Of a stretch of 21,962 nucleotides of DNA, positions 14,872 to 21,962 are shown in pieces. This stretch comes from JAJFTV01 sp964426355 (GTDB lineage: Bacteria; Chloroflexota; Anaerolineae; Anaerolineales; Anaerolineaceae), in assembly GCA_964426355.1 (NCBI GenBank), contig CAYRRA010000060.1, positions 1 to 21,962 of the forward strand, written 5' to 3'. Within the stretch, counting starts at the first letter, position 1; each line of letters opens with the position of its first letter. The notes under the pieces were generated by a model. The model was given only the letters and a program-made list of their open reading frames with translations, did not search any database and was not told the origin of the DNA. The translations under genes and the position numbers were made by a program.

Positions 14872-16446
14872 TTATGCGTTTGTTTCAGAAAAAACAAAAT
14901 CTAACCCGGCAAGCAATTCACCGGATGCAACCATCTGCCGGATCGCCTGGATAAACGGCTGCATCACGAGGTCCTTCTCGATATGCGGGACTTTGCTGCG
15001 GATGAGGTCATAGGCAATCTGCGTGCCTTTACCCAGTTTCTTGTCTTTGCCCAATTCGGCAAGGCGAAAATCCACGCCCTGCGCCGCTGCAAACAGTTCA
15101 AGCGCCAGTGCGTTTTCCACATTTTTGGCAATCTCGAACGCCTGGCGCGCAGCGATGGTGCCCATGCTGACGTGGTCTTCGGTGTTGGCGGAGGAGGGGA
15201 TCGAGTCGACGCTGGCAGGGTGTGCCAACACTTTGTTTTCAGAGACCAGCGCAGCCGAGGTGTATTGGATGAGCATAAAGCCCGAATTGATGCCGCCTTC
15301 ACGGATGAGGAATGCGGGCAGCAGGTTGCGGTTCTCCTTCTGGTCGATCAGGCGCGCCACGCGCCTTTCCGAGATGCTTGCCAGTTCGGAGAGACCGACT
15401 TTGAGGTTGTCCATTGGGATGGCAATTGGCTCGCCGTGGAAGTTTCCGCCTGAGATGCAAACCGCCTCGCCGTTTTCTTCGAAGAAGATCAGTGGGTTGT
15501 CGGTGGTGGCGTTCAACTCGATCTCGATGGCATTCCTGGCAAAGGCAAGCACATCGCGCGCTGCGCCGTGTACCTGCGGGGTGCAGCGCAGGCTGTAGGG
15601 GTCCTGTACATCCAGCGGATCAAAACCACGGATGAGCATGGAGCCTTCCAACAGGCGGCGCAGGTGCGCAGCCGATTGGCTTTGCCCATGATGCGGGCGG
15701 GAAGCGTGGATGCGCGCATCGAAAGCCAGGGGTGTACCTTTCAATGCCTCGATGCTGAGCGCGGCAGCCACGTCGGCGGTGGCAGCCAGCAGCCCGGCTT
15801 TGTGCACTGTCAGCGCGCCAATGGCGGTCATGAGCGCGGTGCCGTTGGTCAGCGCCAGACCCTCTTTCGCCGCCGGCTCGATCAGTGGAATGCCTGCGCG
15901 CTGCATGGCTTCGGCAGCGGGCAGCGTTTCACCCTGGTACTGTGCCAGTCCTTCGCCAATGAGCGTCAGCGCCATGTGTGCCAGCGGCGCCAGGTCACCG
16001 GATGCACCCAGCGAGCCCTGTGCCGGGATGAGCGGATAGACACCCTGGTTAATCATGCGCAGGAGCGCAGTGAGCGTTTCCATGCGGATGCCGGAATTAC
16101 CCTGCAGAAAGGTTTGCAAGCGCACAGCCATCATGGCGCGCACCACCGCGGGCGGCAAAAGATCACCGACGCCGGTCGCGTGGCTGGTGAGGATGTTGCG
16201 CTGTAACTGTCGCAGGTGTTCTGGTGGGATAATCTTGCTCTTGAAATCACCAAAACCGGTAGAAATGCCGTAGATGATATCGCCGCGCCGGACAAACTCG
16301 GCGACGGCTTGACTGGCGCGCTCAACGCGCCCGGCGGCGTCTGGGGAGATGCTCAAGGTGAAATTCTGTGGATCTGCCCAATGGTCTGCAATGCTTGAGA
16401 CAATTTCTGCATTCAGGTTGCTGCCATTCAATTCATAGGTAGCCAT
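14872..16446 (-). CDS. hutH: Histidine ammonia-lyase
   Basis: A 524-residue member of the aromatic amino acid lyase family; it deaminates L-histidine to trans-urocanate. The Ala148-Ser149-Gly150 triad inside G-S-L-G-A-S-G-D-L-A-P-L (144-155) forms the MIO electrophile, and Y59-G-I-S-T-G-F-G (59-66) carries the catalytic Tyr. Linkage to hutU and ftcD makes histidine, rather than phenylalanine or tyrosine, the likely substrate. First gene of the operon; the ATG at 16446 has only a weak GAGCG ribosome site. The promoter and a large palindrome lie directly upstream, with a divergent GntR-family regulator beyond, so induction by a pathway intermediate such as urocanate is likely (known for HutC systems; inferred here). 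Confidence 0.95.
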   Translation of the reverse strand: MATYELNGSNLNAEIVSSIADHWADPQNFTLSISPDAAGRVERASQAVAEFVRRGDIIYGISTGFGDFKSKIIPPEHLRQLQRNILTSHATGVGDLLPPAVVRAMMAVRLQTFLQGNSGIRMETLTALLRMINQGVYPLIPAQGSLGASGDLAPLAHMALTLIGEGLAQYQGETLPAAEAMQRAGIPLIEPAAKEGLALTNGTALMTAIGALTVHKAGLLAATADVAAALSIEALKGTPLAFDARIHASRPHHGQSQSAAHLRRLLEGSMLIRGFDPLDVQDPYSLRCTPQVHGAARDVLAFARNAIEIELNATTDNPLIFFEENGEAVCISGGNFHGEPIAIPMDNLKVGLSELASISERRVARLIDQKENRNLLPAFLIREGGINSGFMLIQYTSAALVSENKVLAHPASVDSIPSSANTEDHVSMGTIAARQAFEIAKNVENALALELFAAAQGVDFRLAELGKDKKLGKGTQIAYDLIRSKVPHIEKDLVMQPFIQAIRQMVASGELLAGLDFVFSETNA

Positions 16447-16474
16447 ATTCGCTCGCTTTGGATCGGATTTTATG

Positions 16475-16506
16475 GTATAGTTATATAGTCATATATATAA
16501 CTATAC
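16475..16506. promoter_or_regulatory. Palindromic operator candidate for the GntR regulator
   Basis: GTATAGTTATAT (16475-16486) and its exact reverse complement (16495-16506) are separated by 8 nt. The palindrome begins 2 bp from the predicted hutH -10 box and covers its start site, the classic place for a repressor. A related half-site GTATAGGATAA (16554-16564) overlaps the predicted regulator -10 box, which would suit autoregulation. Binding is inferred. Confidence 0.65.
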
Positions 16507-16508
16507 TG

Positions 16509-16537
16509 ATTATACACGATATTTATAGAAATTGGAA
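16509..16537 (-). promoter_or_regulatory. Promoter of the hutH-hutU-ftcD operon
   Basis: On the minus strand a perfect TATAAT (16509-16514) follows TTCCAA (16532-16537) by 17 nt. Transcription would start near 16502, inside the palindrome, giving a leader of about 55 nt. The -35 box is weak (3 of 6), as expected for a regulated promoter. Confidence 0.55.
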
Positions 16538-16560
16538 TTGTTTTAAATCAATTGTATAGG
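16532..16560 (+). promoter_or_regulatory. Promoter of the GntR regulator, sharing its -35 box with the hutH promoter
   Basis: TTGGAA (16532-16537) and TATAGG (16555-16560) are 17 nt apart, each 4 of 6 to consensus. The -35 is the exact complement of the hutH -35, so two back-to-back promoters appear to use one box and polymerases would compete. An alternative is TTGTTT with TAAAAT slightly downstream. Confidence 0.4.
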
Positions 16561-16606
16561 ATAAAATTGGCGCTGTTGTGACGCAGTCGATTTGAGGTAA
16601 GAAACC

Positions 16607-17347
16607 ATGATAGGAATGTCATCACAAAAGATATCTACCGGGACAGTCCCGAAATATCGGCAGCTTTTGGAAATCTTGCGCAACCAGATTATCAGCGGTG
16701 AAATCCCTCCCGGTGCACAACTCCCTACCGAAGACGCACTGATTGAGCGTCACTCCATTAGCCGGGGGACGGTTCGCAAGGCGATTGACCAGCTGGAAGC
16801 TGAAAAACTGATCCGCAAGGAACACGGTGTGGGTTCTTTTGTGCTTGCTGAGCATCCCAATGCGGTACCGTTTTTCTTTTCCGAGGAGTTTTTGCTCCAG
16901 TTACATGGCAGGGAGCGGGTGACATTTGAAGACGTTGTCAAAGAAACGATCCCGGCATCCACCCTGGTTGCAGAGAGGTTGCACATTCGCCCGGGTGACC
17001 CGGTGATCCATATTGAGCGGCGGCAGATGCTGGATGGCGAGACGGCGTGTTATACCGTGCGCTATGTTCCCAAAGCCCTTTGCCCGTCGTTAATGAACAC
17101 GGACCTGCGTGATAAGCCCATCCATGACGTGCTGGTATTCGTTTCTGAAATCCCTTTGCTGCGAGCTGAAGTGGAGATCGAGGCGCGCATGCTCAATACC
17201 GAGGAAGCCGGCTGGCTGAACACCGGCACGCAGACGCCCGCCATCGTGATCCAGCGCATGACCTACACCGCTCCCAGCCGTCCGGCGGTCTGGTACCGGG
17301 CGCTGTTCAGGGAGCGCTTTGTGCTGGATGTGCGCCTGGGGGGGTAG
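16607..17347 (+). CDS. hutC: GntR-family (HutC-like, UTRA domain) transcriptional regulator
   Basis: A 246-residue regulator with an N-terminal GntR winged helix-turn-helix (about 15-82) containing P-P-G-A-Q-L-P-T-E (34-42), I-S-R-G-T-V-R-K-A (51-59) and G-V-G-S-F-V (74-79). A UTRA effector-binding domain (about 105-240) follows, with E-R-R-Q-M-L-D-G-E in its middle. The HutC subfamily usually represses histidine-use genes and responds to urocanate; the divergent position next to hutH and the palindrome between them support that role, so the symbol is functional inference. The ATG at 16607 follows GAGGT about 9 nt upstream; the ATG at 16616 is a less good alternative. Its stop is 14 nt from the stop of the convergent UroD-like gene. 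Confidence 0.87.
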   Translation: MIGMSSQKISTGTVPKYRQLLEILRNQIISGEIPPGAQLPTEDALIERHSISRGTVRKAIDQLEAEKLIRKEHGVGSFVLAEHPNAVPFFFSEEFLLQLHGRERVTFEDVVKETIPASTLVAERLHIRPGDPVIHIERRQMLDGETACYTVRYVPKALCPSLMNTDLRDKPIHDVLVFVSEIPLLRAEVEIEARMLNTEEAGWLNTGTQTPAIVIQRMTYTAPSRPAVWYRALFRERFVLDVRLGG

Positions 17348-17361
17348 GAATTGTCGTCAGT

Positions 17362-18468
17362 CTAATACCACCCCACGCGCATGCCCTCGTCTAGCATGGC
17401 GAGGTAGTTCTTTAAAGGAATATAGTTTGCCACGGAGTTACCCGTGCCCAAGGCGTATCCGCCGCCCGGCATGCAGGTTTCCAAAACCTGGCGTGTGCGG
17501 GCACGCACCTCATCTTCACTGGCGGTGCATAACAGGTTGACATCCATGCCCCCCAGGATGGCAATCCGCTTGCCGTAGCGCTGCTTGACTTCTTCCACCG
17601 GCATGATGACATCTTCAAAAGAATGCTTGGCGTCAATGCCCACATCATCAATGAGCTCATCCATGATGGCTTCCAGGTTACCGCAGGCGTGCAGCAAGAA
17701 GGGCAGCCCGTGTGCATGGGTGATCTGTCCCAGCCGTTTTTGCTGCGGGAAGAGATAACGGCGCATGTGTTCGTGTTTGATGAACGTGCCGGTTTTGAAC
17801 CCCATGTCATCGCCCAGAAAATAAGCGCCCACCCCCGGCAGAGCAGCAGCGCGCTCAACCGATTCCGCCAGGATATCGCCCACGCGCTGGAACATAGCTT
17901 CCAGCAGGTCAGGCTGCTCGTACAGCGCCAACGAGAAGGGCACAAAACCCATCAGCCACATCACCCATTCCAATACACCGCCGGTGGTGAAGATGATCTT
18001 CATGCCTTCGGGAAGCTGGCTTGCCATGAATTCAAAATCTGCATCGTTAATTGAACTCCAACTGGGCCATTGATAACGTTCAAAATCCTGCCAGTTTTGG
18101 ATTATCCCGCTCGATTCATCCATCCAGGAACGTTGATTGCGTGGCAGCCCGGCAGTGTCCTCTAAGAAGACCTGCTTGCGCTTGAAATCCAGGATAACCG
18201 GCAGCCAGACAAAATCCCAGCCGACCTTGTAGCAGAAGCGCAGGCGCTGAAGCTGTCCCGCCTGGCACTGCTCGCGGTTTTGCCGGTTGTACGGGATGTA
18301 ATTTTCTCCCAACAGTGCCGCGATGATCTCGGGGTCGGCAAATAACTCAATGAAGGGTACGCGGTCAGGCAGGCGTCCTGGCTGGCTGCGGTAACGGAAG
18401 ACTTTATCCAACCGCTCAAAATCGGGTTTGTGTTTGCTCCAAAGGCACTCGTATGTTTGTGCGGACAT
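17362..18468 (-). CDS. Uroporphyrinogen decarboxylase-superfamily protein (MtaA-type methyltransferase-like)
   Basis: A 368-residue TIM-barrel protein of the UroD superfamily. I start at 18468 because AGGAGG (18474-18479) lies 5 nt upstream; an ATG 21 nt earlier has none. It lacks the N-terminal substrate-binding pattern of true HemE. Instead it has H260-A-C262-G and a later C332 (T-C-M-P-G-G-G-Y), an H-x-C...C arrangement like the zinc site of corrinoid-linked methyltransferases such as MtaA. Other landmarks are G-D-D-M-G (219-223), G-G-M-D-V (306-310) and G-T-G-N-S (341-345). Haem synthesis is therefore unlikely; methyl transfer or a related demethylation is possible. No corrinoid-binding protein is adjacent. 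It sits between the hut regulator and an unrelated membrane protein, apparently as its own transcription unit. Confidence 0.82.
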   Translation of the reverse strand: MSAQTYECLWSKHKPDFERLDKVFRYRSQPGRLPDRVPFIELFADPEIIAALLGENYIPYNRQNREQCQAGQLQRLRFCYKVGWDFVWLPVILDFKRKQVFLEDTAGLPRNQRSWMDESSGIIQNWQDFERYQWPSWSSINDADFEFMASQLPEGMKIIFTTGGVLEWVMWLMGFVPFSLALYEQPDLLEAMFQRVGDILAESVERAAALPGVGAYFLGDDMGFKTGTFIKHEHMRRYLFPQQKRLGQITHAHGLPFLLHACGNLEAIMDELIDDVGIDAKHSFEDVIMPVEEVKQRYGKRIAILGGMDVNLLCTASEDEVRARTRQVLETCMPGGGYALGTGNSVANYIPLKNYLAMLDEGMRVGWY

Positions 18469-18500
18469 GAGGTCCTCCTGAAAACGCAAGGGATAAATTG

Positions 18501-18506
18501 ATTATA
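18501..18506 (-). promoter_or_regulatory. -10 box (TATAAT) candidate for the UroD-like gene
   Basis: A perfect TATAAT on the minus strand 32 nt upstream of the ATG. Transcription would begin near 18494 and give a leader of about 26 nt containing the AGGAGG site. No good -35 box is found at 16-18 nt (TACCAT region), so an activator may be needed or the call may be wrong. Confidence 0.4.
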
Positions 18507-18578
18507 CAATTTGCGCTCACACAATGGTATTCGCGTTGGAGGCTGTCACAATGTTCAAGCAGCAAACTGCTTCGCCGG

Positions 18579-19481
18579 TTAACCGGATTTTTTTCCGGTT
18601 CGCAGCGCCTGCCATACCCCGGCGAGCAGCAGCGCATCTAGCAGGATCCGCAGCAGGATAGAAGGCTGAACAATGGTGAGGATCACCAGCACCAGCACAG
18701 CGGCAAGACCGGTCGCCAGGGACCAGCCCCAAGCCCTCCGGGTGAGGAAGAGCCATGCACCCGCCACACCCGCCAGCAGGGCGATCACCCAGAGTGCGAT
18801 TTCGAGGGCTTCGATGTAAGCCGGCTCGCTGCCGCCCTCGGCACGCAGTTGGATGCCCTGGATCATATTCTGTTCCATTACAAAACCGCCGACATCCATA
18901 AAGAAACCCACCACGGGGTTGCCTTGCGCTTCAGGAGGGGGTTGAATGCGCGTGCGGATGACCATACGGGTGCGCTCGCCGCCATCCAGCGGAGAAATCG
19001 ACCAGACCCACACCCAACCCATCGACTCGGGATCGGTGGCTTCTGCCAGCAGGTATTCGCCGGTCTTGACCTCGCGGATTTTCAAACCGCCTTTGATGAT
19101 TTCCTCTCCTGGCTGCGGGTTTTGCCACTCGGGGTGGATGCGGTCGGCATTGACGTATCGGATGCCGTACGTTTCGCCGCCCATCAGGCTGGCAAATTGA
19201 TTCTCGATAAAGGTGTAGCTGTAAAATCCCCCGCGCGAATCACCAATTTGTGCGATCCAGCCCCAGACTTCATCGGGTGGGGCATCGATAGTAACCCCAT
19301 GCGTCCAATCTACCACAGGATTGACAATCAATTCATCGCCTGGCATGGCTTGAGCCAGTTCAGCGTCGCTGGCACCCCAGCGATGAATGGCAGGAGTGAG
19401 GATGGCGAAGGAAGCTATCAGCAGAACAGCCATCAACCCGAAACCGATTAAAAAACGGAAAAAACGAATGCGTGGAGACAT
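18579..19481 (-). CDS. Membrane-anchored SRPBCC-like protein, unknown function
   Basis: A 300-residue protein with one N-terminal membrane segment (about 8-28), a soluble SRPBCC/START-type domain (about 55-210) and three C-terminal membrane segments (about 224-246, 250-272, 275-292). The domain begins with T-I-D-A-P-P-D-E-V-W-G-W-I-A-Q-I-G (64-80), the usual first strand and helix of polyketide-cyclase-like folds, and continues with G-G-F-Y-S-Y-T-F-I-E-N (84-94). Such folds bind hydrophobic ligands; the substrate is unknown. I start at 19481 because AGGAG lies about 8 nt upstream; the frame is open to an ATG at 19610 but those 43 residues have no ribosome site and cover the likely promoter region. 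It appears to be a stand-alone gene. Confidence 0.72.
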   Translation of the reverse strand: MSPRIRFFRFLIGFGLMAVLLIASFAILTPAIHRWGASDAELAQAMPGDELIVNPVVDWTHGVTIDAPPDEVWGWIAQIGDSRGGFYSYTFIENQFASLMGGETYGIRYVNADRIHPEWQNPQPGEEIIKGGLKIREVKTGEYLLAEATDPESMGWVWVWSISPLDGGERTRMVIRTRIQPPPEAQGNPVVGFFMDVGGFVMEQNMIQGIQLRAEGGSEPAYIEALEIALWVIALLAGVAGAWLFLTRRAWGWSLATGLAAVLVLVILTIVQPSILLRILLDALLLAGVWQALRTGKKSG

Positions 19482-19636
19482 AGTGAATACTCCTGAAAAT
19501 GCAGAATTGTATCCCACAGGCAGCGGAATGATTGGAAGAATCTTGTGGTGTTCATCACCCTGGCTTGATTCTAATAGCAATACAGTCATCCGTAAATGGA
19601 TACTGTGCATTGAATCGGGTCGTTTTGGCTTTTTTG

Positions 19637-19665
19637 TTGAAGTTTTTACGGTTCAGCCGTATAGT
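19637..19665 (+). promoter_or_regulatory. Promoter of the GNAT acetyltransferase gene
   Basis: TTGAAG (19637-19642) and TATAGT (19660-19665) with exactly 17 nt between, in an AT-rich stretch. Transcription would start near 19672 and leave a leader of about 64 nt. Confidence 0.6.
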
Positions 19666-19735
19666 ATAGAAGCGATTTTTTGGACAGAGGATGGGTTGTG
19701 TCGTTCTCTGGAAAGCGCTAGAAGGGAGTGTTGCC

Positions 19736-20197
19736 ATGCAGTTTCGCTTTAAACCGTTGACTGAGGACGATGCACAAGCCATTGCAAACTGGCACTACGA
19801 AGGTGAATACGCTTTCTATGACATGGATCAGGATATTGAAGACCTGGCGGAATTGCTGGACCCGCAAAACTGGGCGGAAAAGTACTGCGGCGTCTTTGAT
19901 GAGAATAGCGAACTGGTTGGGTTCTTCTGCTTTGAACCGGAAGGCGAGGCGTTGGAAATCGGGCTGGGTTTGCGCCCAGACCTGACCGGCAAGGGTTGGG
20001 GAGTGGTCTTCGTGGAGGCAGGGCTGGCGTATGCGAAGGAGAGGTTTGCCCCCCGTGTGTTTCGCTTGAGCGTGGCGGTATTCAACCAGCGCGCCATCCG
20101 CGTTTATGAAAAAGCCGGGTTCAAACCCGATGGGATCTTTGTCAACAGCACCAATGGCGGGCAGTATGAATTTCTGAGCATGGTCAAAGAGGTATAA
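19736..20197 (+). CDS. GNAT-family N-acetyltransferase
   Basis: A 153-residue single-domain GNAT enzyme that would transfer an acetyl group from acetyl-CoA to an amine. The acetyl-CoA pyrophosphate loop is R80-P-D-L-T-G-K-G-W-G89 (R-x-x-x-x-G-x-G), preceded by the strand E-I-G-L-G-L (74-79). The late N-Q-R-A-I-R-V-Y-E-K-A-G-F block (117-129) is typical of RimI/RimJ-type members. The ATG at 19736 has GGGAG about 8 nt upstream; an upstream ATG at 19691 has none. The acceptor (protein N-terminus, antibiotic, small amine) is not evident. It lies 79 nt before the M20 peptidase gene on the same strand and could be cotranscribed. Confidence 0.87.
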   Translation: MQFRFKPLTEDDAQAIANWHYEGEYAFYDMDQDIEDLAELLDPQNWAEKYCGVFDENSELVGFFCFEPEGEALEIGLGLRPDLTGKGWGVVFVEAGLAYAKERFAPRVFRLSVAVFNQRAIRVYEKAGFKPDGIFVNSTNGGQYEFLSMVKEV

Positions 20198-20276
20198 AGA
20201 GCCCATACTGATTGTCATATTTTACAAATGACCCGATCCAGTTTATCGTGAAAAAACAAAAGGAGATCAACGAAAA

Positions 20277-21662
20277 ATGAACCGTTCAGAAATACCCTCA
20301 TCTCTTTCCACGGCGTTCGAATACATCGAAAATAATCGCCATCACTTCATCCATCGCCTGATCGATTATCTGCGGCGACCGAGTATCAGCGCCTATGGAG
20401 AGGGGATGGATGAAGTGGCTGCTTATCTGGTGGACTGGTTGCAACGACTTGGGCTGCAATCTCGCCTGGCACCCACGCCTGGCTGGCAGATGGTTTTGGG
20501 ACGGCGCGCGAACCACCCTGGAAAACCCACTGTGCTTTTATATGGACATTATGATGTGCAGCCTCCAGACCCGCTCGATGCGTGGATTTCACCACCCTTT
20601 GAACCCACCATCCGCAATGGACGATTATATGCCCGCGGTGCAGGCGACAACAAGGGGCAGCACTTTGCGCAGTTGCTGGCACTCGAAACGTTGTTGGCGT
20701 GCCAGGGTGAACTGCCTTGCAATGTGATCGTGCTTCTCGAAGGTGAAGAAGAGCTTGGCAGCCCGAATATCAATGATTTCATTCGAGAGCATAAAAATGA
20801 GCTTTCCGCAGACCTGGCAATTCTCTCGGATGGTCCTGTGGATGTGAGCGGACGTGCGCGGCTTGAGTTTGGCGTGCGGGGTATCATCACCTTTGATTTG
20901 GTGGCGCGTGGCGCAAACAGTGATTTGCATTCCGGAAACTGGGGCGGGGTTGCCCCTAATCCTCTGTGGACACTGGTGCAGTTGCTGGCTACCATGAAGA
21001 ACCATCGTGGGGAGATTACCATTGAGGGATTTTATGACAATGTGCTCTTGCCCGGCGACCTGGAACGTAAAGCGTTAGATAATTTGCCGGTGGACGAAGA
21101 AGCTGTCAGGCAGGAAATAGGGCTGGCTCATTTTGATGTGCCGCATGACCGCCGTTTCTTTGACCGGTTGATGGCTTATCCGACATTCTCAATCAATGGG
21201 CTGCACGGTGGTTATGCCGGTCCGGGTTCCAAAACCGTGATCCCGCATGAAGCTTTTGCCAAATGCGATATGCGGCTGGTACATGCACAGTCGGTGGATG
21301 AAATTTTTGCTAAGGTCGAAGCGCATGTGAAAAAACATGCCCCCGATGTTGTATTTGTACGCAGGGATGGTATGGAGCCGTCCAAAACTCCGCTTGATTC
21401 GCCTTATGCTGAACCGCTTCGCCTGGGCATAACCGCAGGGCAAGGTGAAGAACCTTTGATTGTCCCGGCAATGGGCGGAAGCCTGCCCAGTTATGTCTTC
21501 ACCAAGACTTTGGGGATCCCTGCTTTTGTTGTCCCTTATGCCAATGCGGATGAAGCAAACCATGCACCCAATGAGAATATTGAAATTGAGCGCTTTATCA
21601 AAGGCATCAAGACCGGCGTGGCTATGTTGACGCACTTGGGCGCATTACCCGGTGATGGATAG
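20277..21662 (+). CDS. M20-family metallopeptidase (dipeptidase, CNDP/PepV-like)
   Basis: A 461-residue two-zinc peptidase with complete ligands: H91 in Y-G-H-Y-D-V and D93 beside it, bridging D124 in G-A-G-D-N-K-G, the general base E158 and ligand E159 in E-G-E-E-E-L-G-S, D185 in L-S-D-G-P and H429 in A-N-H-A-P-N-E-N. H218 in D-L-H-S-G starts the dimerisation lid domain (about 205-330). Length and the Y-G-H-Y-D-V-Q-P block fit the CNDP/DapE-like dipeptidase group rather than ArgE or carboxypeptidase G2. No signal peptide, so cytoplasmic, probably cleaving dipeptides. AGGAG lies about 10 nt before the ATG. No terminator is evident downstream. Confidence 0.92.
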   Translation: MNRSEIPSSLSTAFEYIENNRHHFIHRLIDYLRRPSISAYGEGMDEVAAYLVDWLQRLGLQSRLAPTPGWQMVLGRRANHPGKPTVLLYGHYDVQPPDPLDAWISPPFEPTIRNGRLYARGAGDNKGQHFAQLLALETLLACQGELPCNVIVLLEGEEELGSPNINDFIREHKNELSADLAILSDGPVDVSGRARLEFGVRGIITFDLVARGANSDLHSGNWGGVAPNPLWTLVQLLATMKNHRGEITIEGFYDNVLLPGDLERKALDNLPVDEEAVRQEIGLAHFDVPHDRRFFDRLMAYPTFSINGLHGGYAGPGSKTVIPHEAFAKCDMRLVHAQSVDEIFAKVEAHVKKHAPDVVFVRRDGMEPSKTPLDSPYAEPLRLGITAGQGEEPLIVPAMGGSLPSYVFTKTLGIPAFVVPYANADEANHAPNENIEIERFIKGIKTGVAMLTHLGALPGDG

Positions 21663-21713
21663 GCGAGCTGATTGTCTGTTATCAAAAACACCGGATGGTT
21701 CACTTCTTGCACA

Positions 21714-21722
21714 TGCTATAAT
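21714..21722 (+). promoter_or_regulatory. Extended -10 promoter for the sensor gene
   Basis: TGCTATAAT contains the TGn extension plus a perfect -10 box. The -35 position is poor (GATGGT region), which is normal for extended -10 promoters. Start would be near 21729, about 60 nt before the ATG. Confidence 0.5.
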
Positions 21723-21789
21723 CCAGGTGCGGTCATTTAATGATCTGTTTGGGATTTGATGACGTTATTGAGGGTTTATCGAGAAACAA

Positions 21790-21962
21790 ATGAAAGTGCC
21801 TGTGTTTTCAAAAACAAAACTGATTATCATACTCACCATCCTTCTGGTTTTTGCTTTTACCTTTACAAGTATTATCAGCTATAACGTTACCAAAGAAACA
21901 CTGACCCGTAACGCAAAAACAGAAACACTCCCCCTGATCAGCGACAATATCTATTCCGAAAT
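21790..21962 (+). CDS. N-terminus of a membrane sensor protein (partial)
   Basis: Open from the ATG at 21790 to the window edge (57 complete codons). After a short basic start (M-K-V-P-V-F-S-K-T-K) comes one membrane segment (about 11-30), then an extracytoplasmic stretch ending L-P-L-I-S-D-N-I-Y-S-E (47-57). That ending resembles the start of the sensory domains of several membrane histidine kinases and diguanylate cyclases. The output domain lies beyond the window, so only 'membrane sensor' can be supported. The ribosome site is weak (GAGA 7 nt upstream, GAGGG further away). Confidence 0.6.
   Translation, partial: MKVPVFSKTKLIIILTILLVFAFTFTSIISYNVTKETLTRNAKTETLPLISDNIYSE

Noticed and set aside
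15568..16206. A 212-codon plus-strand open frame inside hutH
   Set aside because: Antisense shadow of a conserved enzyme; no recognisable motif and no ribosome site.
18505..18526. Sequence resembling a lac-type operator near the UroD-like promoter
   Set aside because: Only part of the site is symmetrical and no LacI-family gene is nearby; likely chance.
18575..18600. CCGGTTAACCGG followed by seven T residues, resembling a plus-strand intrinsic terminator
   Set aside because: No plus-strand gene is transcribed into it; it overlaps the stop codon of a minus-strand gene, and its stem is only 4 bp.

Overview
The window looks like chromosomal DNA of a Chloroflexota bacterium, probably class Anaerolineae. 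This rests on recalled protein similarity (ferritin-VIT fusion, fused FTCD, paired thymidylate-kinase-like proteins beside a CHAD protein) and on the style of the intergenic palindromes. No rRNA, tRNA or marker gene confirms it, so the placement is an inference. Coding density is high, genes sit in short co-directional runs, and no phage, IS transposase, CRISPR array or tRNA was seen.

Left part (1-3961, all minus strand): a tight five-gene run in transcription order phoU, a thymidylate-kinase-like gene, a second diverged copy of it, a CHAD-domain gene and a metallophosphoesterase that runs off the window. Overlaps or short gaps and a recognisable promoter upstream of phoU suggest one operon. 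PhoU (phosphate signalling), CHAD (polyphosphate binding in characterised members) and two P-loop kinases together suggest a phosphate/polyphosphate-linked nucleotide system. The second kinase has Arg in place of the Walker A Lys. This is the best candidate here for something undescribed.

3962-4332 is gene-free and holds a roughly 224-bp MITE-like palindromic element, followed by a promoter-like box for a galactose-mutarotase-fold (DUF4380-like) gene. A minus-strand group follows: a heterodimeric ABC exporter pair, a ferritin-like/VIT1 iron protein that appears to lack the usual cytosolic metal-binding insert, and a DinB-fold protein. A patatin-like lipase is divergent from the ABC pair.

11624-17347 is a histidine-utilisation cluster: hutH, hutU and a fused formiminotransferase-cyclodeaminase on the minus strand, with a divergent GntR/UTRA (HutC-like) regulator. 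Between regulator and hutH lie a perfect 12-bp-arm palindrome at the predicted hutH start site and two promoters that appear to share one -35 box. hutI is not in the window.

The right part holds a UroD-superfamily protein with an HxC...C motif, a membrane-anchored SRPBCC-like protein, a GNAT acetyltransferase, an M20 peptidase and the start of a membrane sensor protein cut by the window edge.
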